DNA of 15,466 nt, taken from assembly GCA_002448875.1 (NCBI GenBank), contig DKAS01000117.1, positions 1-15,466 of the forward strand, given 5' to 3'. Position 1 is the stretch's first letter. Each line of letters starts with the position of its first letter. The stretch is from Proteobacteria bacterium UBA6920 (GTDB lineage: Bacteria; Pseudomonadota; Gammaproteobacteria; SG8-11). The translations under genes and the position numbers were made by a program. This document shows positions 6,469 to 13,467 of the stretch, piece after piece. The notes below the pieces were generated by a model. That model saw nothing but the letters and a program-made list of their open reading frames with translations. It searched no databases and had not been told where the DNA came from.

Positions 6469-9400
6469 CATTCGTCTGTGGTGTTACCCCAGCGTGACGG
6501 ACTGCTGGTGGGCGCGATGTGGCAGTTGCTGCATTCCTGGCTGCCTATACTGCAATGTCCCGCAGGCACCGAGTGGCAACTGCGACAGGAGGCCACCGGA
6601 ATTTCCAGATGATTGACGATGCGCACCGGCCGCCAGGCGGCCGGGAACTTGTTATGGCAGGCTTCACAGCGATCGCTGGTGGTGATGTGGTTTACGCTCT
6701 TGCCGGAGGCATACACGCCGTTGTGGCAACTGACGCAGTTGCTGGTGATGGTGCTGTGATCCACGGCCGCACCCAGCCAGGTGGTAGTGTCGTGGCAGAT
6801 ACCGCAATCCTGGGTGGTCTGGATATGATTGGCCGGCTTGCCACGGGCGGTGACGCCATTGTGGCAGGAACTGCAGGTGCCCCGCACCTGGCTGTGATCC
6901 ACCACCAGCACCGGCAACCAGGGCACGCCACCGGCGGCGTGACAGGCGTCGCACACATTGCTGGTGCTGATGTGGTTGGCCGGCTTGGCGTGGCAGTTGA
7001 CGCAGCTGCCGATGACCTGACTGTGGTCCACCCGGGTGGCCGGCACCGGCGCCCAGCGCTGCGGGAATTTATAGTGGCAGGCGTCGCACAGGTCGCGGCT
7101 GGCGATATGGTTGACGGACTTGCCGGCCGCATTGACGCCGTTGTGGCAATTGATGCAATTGCCGAAGAAGGTGCTGTGGTCCGGAATCGTGGCCGGCAGC
7201 CAGGCCAGGGTGATATGGCAGCTGCCGCATTCCTGGGTGGTGACAATATGATTGGCTGATTTGCCCCTGGCGGTGACATTGTCATGACAGCTGCTGCATA
7301 CCCCCAGCACCTGACTGTGATCCACCCGGGCCGCCGGCAGCCAGGTAGCGGGATATTTATAGTGGCAGTATTCGCACAGATTGCTGCTGGCGATATGGCG
7401 CGGGCTCTTGCCGGAAGCGTTCAACCCGTTGTGGCAACTGATGCAGTTGCCGCTGAAGGTAAAGTGATCCACCACGGTGACCGGTACCCAGGCGTAGGTC
7501 GAATGGCAGGCCTGGCACTCCGATGTCGTCGGAATATGGGTGGCGCTCTTGCCGGTCGCGGTGATGTTGTCATGGCAGCTGCTGCAGGTGCCGTATACCT
7601 GGGTGTGATCGACGACGTTGATCTGGGTCCAGGATGCGGGGAACTTGAAATGGCACATGTAACATTCGTTGCTGGAGGCGATGTGCAGCGGGCTCTTGCC
7701 GCTGCCGTTGATGCCATTATGGCAGGACACGCAGTTGCTGCTGATGACCGAGTGGTTGGGAATGGAGACCGGCCGCCAGGCGTTGGTGGTGTGGCAGAGA
7801 TTGCACTCTGACGCGGTGTCGAGGTGACCGGCCGATTTGCCGGTGGCGATGACGTTGTTGTGACAGCTGGAACAACTGCCGAAAACCTGCCGGTGGTCGA
7901 CGCCGGACGCCTGCAATTGCCGCCAGGACGCGGGACCCGGTAAATGGCAGGCGATGCAGTCATTGCCGCTGTTGATATGCGACGCCGGTTTGCCGCCGGC
8001 GACGACGCCGTCATGGCAGCTGACACAGCTGCCCACGACCTGATTGTGGTCGACGCGGAAGGGCAGCACGCCCCGCCAGGTGGCGGGATATTTATCGTGG
8101 CAGGCTTCGCAGGCTTTGCTGCTGTTGATGTGGGTGGCCGGTTTGCCGCTGGCGGTCACGCTGTCGTGACAGTTGGCGCAGCCGGTGGTGAAGAGGCTGT
8201 GATCGGGAACGCCGCCGCTGCCCACCAGCCAGCTGCTGGTGCCATGGCAGGTGCCGCATTCTTGTGAGGTGGCGATATGTGCCGGTCCTTTGGTGGTGGC
8301 GATTACGCCGTTATGGCAACTGCTGCACACGCCAATCACCTGACTGTGATCCACGCCCCCCGGCGCCACCGGCGTCCAGCGCGCGGGAAACTTGGCATGG
8401 CAGGCGTCGCACGCGTTGCTGGTGTGCATGTGCGCCGCTGTTTTACCGCTGGCGGTGCTGCCATCGTGACAGCTCACGCAATTGCCGCTGAAGGTGCTGT
8501 GGTCCACGCCCAGGGCCGGCTTCCAGGCCCCGGTCTGATGGCAGACATTGCATTGCGCGCTGGTAACGAAGTGATTGGCGGCTTTGCCGCGGGCGATGAC
8601 ATTGTTGTGACAGACATCGCACACTGCCGCCACCTGCGCGTGATCGACATCGGCGGCGGCCACCGGACGCCAGGCGGTGAAACCGTGGTGGCAGGCCGCG
8701 CAGCGGTCGCTGGTGGGCATGTGACTGGCGGGCTTGCTGGTGACTTTGAAGCCGGGCTTGTGACATAGCGCGCAATTGTCGCTGATGCCCATAGCCTGAT
8801 GGCTGAAGGTGTACGGCTGCCAGGCGGTGGTGGAGTGGCAGACATCGCAGGAATCGGTAACCGGAATATGATACGTCGGCTGCTTGGGCGCCGTCGGCAA
8901 GCGGTTGCTGCCCTGGTCGCCATGGCAATCGCGGCAGCCGTTGGCCAGCACCTGCCGGTGGTCAACCGGTTTGGACAGGGGCCGCCATGGCGCCGGACCC
9001 GGCACATGGCAGGCGTCGCACTGGCTGGTGGTCGCCGCATGGGTCAGCGGTTTGCCGGGCGCGAAGCCGCCGCCGTGGCAGCCGGCACAGGTGCCGCTGA
9101 CCGCCTGATGATCCACCTGCTGCGCCGGCACCGGGGTGAAGCGACCGGGGAATTTGTCGTGGCATTTTTCGCATTGCGTGGTGGTCGGCATGTGGCTGTC
9201 GGATCGGCCGCTGGCGTCGCTGCCGTTGTGGCAGCGCACGCAATCGTCGACGATATCGGTGTGATCGACCGCGGCGTTCAGCCAGGTATCGTTGCGATGA
9301 CATACGCCGCAGTCCTTGTCGGTTGCCACATGCTGTTGCGGTTTACCGGTGGCGTCGCGGCCGTTGGGGCAGCCGGCGCAGGCGCCCAGAACCTGGGCAT

Positions 9401-10571
9401 GACTGAATTCATCGGCCGCGACCGGCGCCCAGGCGACGAAATTGCGGTGACAGGCTTCGCAGGCATTGGTGACCGGAATATGGTCGGCGGGTTTGCTGGT
9501 GGCGCGGATGCCGGGGCGGTGGCAGGCGACACAACCGTCGGTGAGGTAGCTGTCCTGATGGGCAAAACGCGTGGGCAGCCATGCGGTGACATCGTGACAC
9601 TCATCGCAGGCGGCGGCGACCGGAATATGCTCGGCGGTCAGGCGTCGCGGTGACAGATTGCCGGCGACACGCGCGTCGCTGCCGTGGCAGACGTCACAGG
9701 TTCCGGGTAAAACGGCGGCGTGATCGACGTAGCTCAGCGGCCGCCAGGCGCTGACCAGATGGCAGGAGTTGCAACTGTCGGCGGTCGGTGGATGCGCGCC
9801 GGATTTGCCGGTGGCCCGCTTGCCGTCGTGACATTGTTCGCAGGCACCCTGCACCTGGGTATGATCGACGCCGATGAGGGTGCGCCAGTGGTATACCGTA
9901 TGACAGGCGCCGCAGTCATCGGCGGTCGGCAGATGATCATCGGGTTTGCCACGGGCGACCTTGTTATCGTGGCATTGCGCGCAGGCGCCAATGACCTGGC
10001 TGTGATCGACTCGTACCACCGGCGTCCAGACGACGGTGAGGTGACAGGCATCGCAGCGATCGCTGGTGGCGGGATGATCGGCGGACTTGCCCTTGACCGT
10101 CAGGTTGTTGTGGCAACTGACGCAATCGGAGGCCAGGCCGCTGTGATCGATAGCCGCGGAATTGGCGAAACCGCCGGTGTCGTGGCAGACATTGCAGTTA
10201 TCGGTGGTGGCGATGTGGTTGGCGGGTTTGCCGGTGGCGCGCACACTGTCGTGGCATTTGTCGCATTCGCGGGTGAGACCGTGAAACACGCCGTCCAGGT
10301 GGCAAAGTTCGCAGCCCACTAGAAAATGCTGGCCGCTCAGGGTAAAGCCGGTGGTATCGTGATCGAACTCATGATGCTTGATCGGATTGCCGTGTGCGTC
10401 GGCGGTCGCCCCGTCGCTGTCGCTCGGGGCGTGTTCACCGGCTGGCGACGCATCGACATCCAGCGGGTCACCTTCGGCTTTATGCTGTGCCAACACATCC
10501 ACGCTGATCAGGTGGCAACATGCCGCCAGCAGCAACGCACCTAGAACTCGAATCCCTCTGTCCGACAGCAC
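6465..10571 (-). CDS. giant multiheme c-type cytochrome with 52 CxxCH heme sites
   Basis: A protein of about 1,368 residues carrying 52 CxxCH motifs (first Cys at residue 87, last motif near 1347-1351, one per roughly 24 residues) and one CxxCP. c-type hemes are attached after export, so it acts outside the cytoplasm. The N-terminus has a basic region, the hydrophobic VLGALLLAAC and a VLA-Q signal-peptidase I site (after residue 28). LAAC at 15-18 also fits a lipobox. A His/Asp-rich acidic linker follows, then FDHDTTGFTLSGQH, a lead-in typical of CxxCH-repeat cytochromes. The body repeats C..CH-(A/S)-x-GK-xxx-H-xx-T-xxx-C..CH-xxx-AW-xP-xxx-DHS. Each module thus has two hemes and two extra His, suggesting bis-His ligation. 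I chose GTG 10571 because GGAG lies 6 bases upstream and it puts the signal at the N-terminus. The frame stays open to a GTG at 10766, which would add 65 unlikely residues. No MtrB-type porin or cytochrome maturation genes are in the window. Confidence 0.93.
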   Translation of the reverse strand: MLSDRGIRVLGALLLAACCHLISVDVLAQHKAEGDPLDVDASPAGEHAPSDSDGATADAHGNPIKHHEFDHDTTGFTLSGQHFLVGCELCHLDGVFHGLTRECDKCHDSVRATGKPANHIATTDNCNVCHDTGGFANSAAIDHSGLASDCVSCHNNLTVKGKSADHPATSDRCDACHLTVVWTPVVRVDHSQVIGACAQCHDNKVARGKPDDHLPTADDCGACHTVYHWRTLIGVDHTQVQGACEQCHDGKRATGKSGAHPPTADSCNSCHLVSAWRPLSYVDHAAVLPGTCDVCHGSDARVAGNLSPRRLTAEHIPVAAACDECHDVTAWLPTRFAHQDSYLTDGCVACHRPGIRATSKPADHIPVTNACEACHRNFVAWAPVAADEFSHAQVLGACAGCPNGRDATGKPQQHVATDKDCGVCHRNDTWLNAAVDHTDIVDDCVRCHNGSDASGRSDSHMPTTTQCEKCHDKFPGRFTPVPAQQVDHQAVSGTCAGCHGGGFAPGKPLTHAATTSQCDACHVPGPAPWRPLSKPVDHRQVLANGCRDCHGDQGSNRLPTAPKQPTYHIPVTDSCDVCHSTTAWQPYTFSHQAMGISDNCALCHKPGFKVTSKPASHMPTSDRCAACHHGFTAWRPVAAADVDHAQVAAVCDVCHNNVIARGKAANHFVTSAQCNVCHQTGAWKPALGVDHSTFSGNCVSCHDGSTASGKTAAHMHTSNACDACHAKFPARWTPVAPGGVDHSQVIGVCSSCHNGVIATTKGPAHIATSQECGTCHGTSSWLVGSGGVPDHSLFTTGCANCHDSVTASGKPATHINSSKACEACHDKYPATWRGVLPFRVDHNQVVGSCVSCHDGVVAGGKPASHINSGNDCIACHLPGPASWRQLQASGVDHRQVFGSCSSCHNNVIATGKSAGHLDTASECNLCHTTNAWRPVSIPNHSVISSNCVSCHNGINGSGKSPLHIASSNECYMCHFKFPASWTQINVVDHTQVYGTCSSCHDNITATGKSATHIPTTSECQACHSTYAWVPVTVVDHFTFSGNCISCHNGLNASGKSPRHIASSNLCEYCHYKYPATWLPAARVDHSQVLGVCSSCHDNVTARGKSANHIVTTQECGSCHITLAWLPATIPDHSTFFGNCINCHNGVNAAGKSVNHIASRDLCDACHYKFPQRWAPVPATRVDHSQVIGSCVNCHAKPANHISTSNVCDACHAAGGVPWLPVLVVDHSQVRGTCSSCHNGVTARGKPANHIQTTQDCGICHDTTTWLGAAVDHSTITSNCVSCHNGVYASGKSVNHITTSDRCEACHNKFPAAWRPVRIVNHLEIPVASCRSCHSVPAGHCSIGSQECSNCHIAPTSSPSRWGNTTDEC
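6519..10313 (-). repeat. heme-module repeat array inside the giant cytochrome
   Basis: All 52 CxxCH sites lie here. The basic module has two hemes and about 46-50 residues. Two alternating module types (one ending CH..TxAW, the other CH.KFPAxW) make four-heme units. Consecutive units start at 7874, 7586 and 7298, exactly 288 bases (96 residues) apart, and the next unit is 98 residues. Larger blocks are also repeated. Block 1 (8982-9698), block 2 (7923-8936) and block 3 (6918-7874) each end in a variant CH(V/L/A)(P/A)G.. module followed by a W. Blocks 1 and 2 share the same unusual opening, with HIPV..C..CH..TAW and CH.PG...TSKPA. The array is therefore hierarchical and grew by segmental duplication. 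Confidence 0.85.
9366..9380 (-). other. decayed heme site CAGCP (His to Pro)
   Basis: At this point in the array the expected CxxCH reads CAGCP (first Cys at residue 398). The codon is CCC where CAC is expected, a single base change. The neighbouring repeat features (SHAQV before it, GKPQQH after it) are intact. The corresponding position in the next block is a normal CDVCH, so this is a lost axial His in one repeat rather than a different motif. A base-calling error cannot be excluded. Confidence 0.8.
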
Positions 10572-10586
10572 ACCCCACTCCAACGG

Positions 10587-10707
10587 ACGACGGACGTGGA
10601 TAGGGAAACACCAGTTCTTCCGAATCCATCCGTTCCCGACAGCGACAACTGGCTCCACCGGCCACGCCTTGCTTCGCGACGTCGCCGCTCCCTGATGACG
10701 GAGCCTA
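10587..10707 (-). promoter_or_regulatory. GC-rich structured mRNA leader of the giant cytochrome
   Basis: Between GTG 10571 and the AT-rich promoter region the minus strand can form several helices. A hairpin GCTCC/GGAGC spans 10687-10704. An eight-pair helix joins 10681-10688 (GCGGCGAC) to 10639-10646 (GTCGCTGT) and encloses a TGGC/GCCA hairpin (10650-10664). A ten-pair helix joins 10624-10633 to 10590-10601 (ACGGA-TGGAT with ATCCA-cg-TCCGT) and ends about 9 bases before the Shine-Dalgarno GGAG (10578-10581). Such an arrangement could control translation. I looked for the c-di-GMP (GEMM-I) signature common before multiheme cytochromes and did not find its conserved ACGCAAAGCC segment, so no known riboswitch is claimed. 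Confidence 0.4.
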
Positions 10708-10811
10708 CCCCCTTTGGTATAGCGTATGTGATCACCGACGCAAGTGGCGTGGGTGGATGATTTCACACAACAGTTTGCGATCTTACACTATTGGATTGAG
10801 TCCAGGCTATT

Positions 10812-10824
10812 GATAAATTTTATC
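10812..10824. promoter_or_regulatory. inverted repeat GATAAA-T-TTTATC
   Basis: Two perfect six-base half sites around one central base, in the AT-rich part of the divergent region about 240 bases upstream of the cytochrome start. The position would suit an operator for that gene. The half-site spacing does not fit FNR/CRP-type boxes. No regulator can be named. Confidence 0.3.
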
Positions 10825-10953
10825 GGATAATGACTGCACGCTATTGCAGAAATAAGAAAGTAACTCATCAGACAATTTTTCTATGTTCACATACACACAA
10901 CTAAGGTCTATTGTGTAGATGCAGCTGTTCGGCATGGCGGTGACCACCATATT

Positions 10954-10986
10954 TTGTCGTCGGCCATGCGCGATTGGCCGACACAA
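10954..10986. repeat. long inverted repeat in the divergent intergenic region
   Basis: TTGT-C-GTCGGCC pairs with GGCCGAC-ACAA: eleven pairs with one bulged C and a 10-base loop. Its left arm overlaps a second possible pairing, GCATGGC (10932-10938) with GCCATGC (10963-10969), so the two folds exclude each other. Neither direction has a T-run after the stem, so it is not an obvious terminator. The wider gap 10572-11120 holds, from right to left, the moxR leader and promoter, this repeat, AT-rich sequence with the GATAAA repeat, and the cytochrome leader. I see no gene in it. Confidence 0.4.
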
Positions 10987-11006
10987 GGAATCGGCGCATA
11001 CGTCCG

Positions 11007-11034
11007 ATAACGTCTAGGACGTGAAAAATATAAT
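11007..11034 (+). promoter_or_regulatory. candidate promoter of the moxR-DUF58-transglutaminase operon
   Basis: A perfect -10 hexamer TATAAT lies at 11029-11034. The best -35 at a normal distance is poor (ATAACG at 11007-11012, spacer 16). A small inverted repeat ACGTC-TAG-GACGT (11010-11022) covers the region between the two elements, where a regulator could bind and compensate for, or block, the weak -35. Transcription would start near 11041, giving a leader of about 80 bases. Confidence 0.45.
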
Positions 11035-11060
11035 CATTGTGTATTGTGCGGTATGGCGCG

Positions 11061-11080
11061 AGCGCAACTGCAGTTGCGCT
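11061..11080. promoter_or_regulatory. perfect 20-base palindrome in the moxR leader
   Basis: AGCGCAACTGCAGTTGCGCT equals its own reverse complement over all 20 bases. It lies about 20 bases downstream of the expected transcription start and 40 bases before the moxR ATG. As DNA it could be a dimeric repressor site. As RNA it would form an eight-pair hairpin with a UGCA loop. Confidence 0.6.
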
Positions 11081-11120
11081 GCGATGGGGTAAACACGACA
11101 GCGGGCGGCGAGTGGCGGCA

Positions 11121-12074
<954 letters not shown>

Positions 12075-12078
12075 CACC

Positions 12079-13467
12079 ATGAATGCGTCGCTGCGTTTAC
12101 GCCTGTTTCGTCGCGCCCATCTGCTCAGCGGCTGGATGCAGCGCCACAGCACCGGCACCGGAAACTTCGTCAGCGTCGGTCTTCTGGTCAGCGGCGTTCT
12201 GGGGTTTGATACCACGCGTAACATGAGCTACCAGATTTTCTGCCTGCTCGCGGTGCTCGGCGGCGTCGCCCTGGCGGGTACCCGATTGCGACGCTTGCAC
12301 TGCGTTTGCCAGCGGCACTTGCCTGCCCTGGCGACGGTCGATCAGCCTTTGCACTACCGGATTTCCGTCAGCAATCCGACCGTGACCGACTTGCGCGATC
12401 TTAGCCTGGTCGACGAACTGCTTGTCGCCTATCCGGATCGCGAGCAGCTGCAGCGTTATACGCGCGAAGAAGACGCGACCGACAACTGGTTCGATCGTCG
12501 TGTCGGTTTTCCGCGCTGGGTTCGTTTGCTGCGCCTGCTGACCGGCGCCGACGACGCCCGCATCGAAGCCTTCGATCTGGCCGCGCGCCAGAGCCGGGAT
12601 CTGGAGCTGCGCCTGCTGCCGCTGCGCCGTGGCACCCTGCATTTTTCCCGTATCCATCTCGGCGACCGGGAGCCGCTGGGATTGTGGCGGCGGGAGTTGA
12701 CTTGCGAGGCACCGGCGTCCCTGCTGGTGTTGCCCCGACGCTATCCGGTACCGGCGCTGCGCCTGTCAGGGGGGCGCCAGCACCATCCGGGCGGGATCAG
12801 TCTGGCCTCGGCGGTAGGCGAGACCAGTGAATTTCACAGCCTGCGCGACTACCGGCCGGGGGATCCGCTGCGTCGCATCCACTGGCGCAGTTGGGCCCAC
12901 ACCGGCGCGCCGGTGGTTAAGACCTACGAAGAGGAATTTTTCGTGCGTCACGCCCTGTTGCTCGATACCTACAGCGAAATTGCCGCCGATGCCTGTTTCG
13001 AGGCGGCGGTTAGCACCGCGGCGTCGGTGGTTTGCGGCGTACAGGATCAGGAGTCGTTGTTGGATTTGCTGTTCATCGAAAACACGGTTTATTGCTACAC
13101 CAGCGGGCGCCATGTGAGCGACGAATTGGCGATGCTGGAAGTGCTGGCCAATGTGCAGGCGACGGCAAACAATGATTTTTCGCAACTAGCCGACTATGTG
13201 CTCGGCCACAGTCATGGCCTGTCCAGCGTGATTTGCGTGTTGTTGAGCTGGGACGCATCGCGTCGCGAACTGGTGCGCAGTCTCCGCGCCCGCGGCGTCA
13301 ATGTGCTGGTGCTGATGCTGCACGCCGCGTCCTTGCCGCCACCTGCGACCGACAGCACGTTTCTCGGACCCCTGGCCGATGCCCCGCAGGCGTTTTACTG
13401 GATAAACGCCGGTGATCCTGCCAGCGGCCTGGCGCGCCTGGGGGCGGGCAGCGGGGTACGGCCGTGA
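12079..13467 (+). CDS. DUF58 domain-containing membrane-associated protein
   Basis: A 462-residue protein of the DUF58 (YeaD-like) family, regularly encoded between a MoxR ATPase and a transglutaminase-like protein. Two hydrophobic segments are near the N-terminus (about 28-43 and 50-67). The DUF58 signature RDYRPGDPLRRIHWRSWAHTGAPVVKTYEEE lies at about 256-286. A vWA-like alpha/beta region follows (HALLLDTYSE, later VICVLLSW and VNVLVLMLH). The ATG at 12079 is 4 bases after the moxR stop. The frame is open upstream inside moxR, but only this start gives the usual N-terminus. The stop overlaps the next start (GTGA). It is probably a client or partner of the MoxR ATPase in cell-envelope maintenance. 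The exact biochemical role of the family is not known. Confidence 0.93.
   Translation: MNASLRLRLFRRAHLLSGWMQRHSTGTGNFVSVGLLVSGVLGFDTTRNMSYQIFCLLAVLGGVALAGTRLRRLHCVCQRHLPALATVDQPLHYRISVSNPTVTDLRDLSLVDELLVAYPDREQLQRYTREEDATDNWFDRRVGFPRWVRLLRLLTGADDARIEAFDLAARQSRDLELRLLPLRRGTLHFSRIHLGDREPLGLWRRELTCEAPASLLVLPRRYPVPALRLSGGRQHHPGGISLASAVGETSEFHSLRDYRPGDPLRRIHWRSWAHTGAPVVKTYEEEFFVRHALLLDTYSEIAADACFEAAVSTAASVVCGVQDQESLLDLLFIENTVYCYTSGRHVSDELAMLEVLANVQATANNDFSQLADYVLGHSHGLSSVICVLLSWDASRRELVRSLRARGVNVLVLMLHAASLPPPATDSTFLGPLADAPQAFYWINAGDPASGLARLGAGSGVRP

Noticed and set aside
6519-10313. CRISPR array, because of the regular short repeats
   Set aside because: The repeats are degenerate, translate in one continuous frame as CxxCH modules, and have no identical repeats with unique spacers.
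6519-10322. A series of long plus-strand open frames (about 75 to 284 codons) opposite the cytochrome, encoding repetitive Ala/Gly/Val-rich peptides
   Set aside because: Their repeat period and position mirror the heme modules. GC-rich CxxCH codons read backwards rarely give stops. They lack consistent start signals and resemble no protein, so they are antisense shadows.
10590-10704. GEMM-type c-di-GMP riboswitch
   Set aside because: The region is structured and rightly placed, but I cannot find the conserved GGCAAA and ACGCAAAGCC segments or the GNRA loop arrangement.
10572-10766. N-terminal extension of the cytochrome from the GTG at 10766
   Set aside because: No Shine-Dalgarno at 10766, the 65 residues would sit in front of a signal peptide, and the DNA looks like a structured leader. 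GTG 10571 has GGAG at good spacing.
10811-10826. FNR box (TTGAT...ATCAA)
   Set aside because: One half is TTGAT but the other is ATCGG and the spacing is 7 rather than 4.
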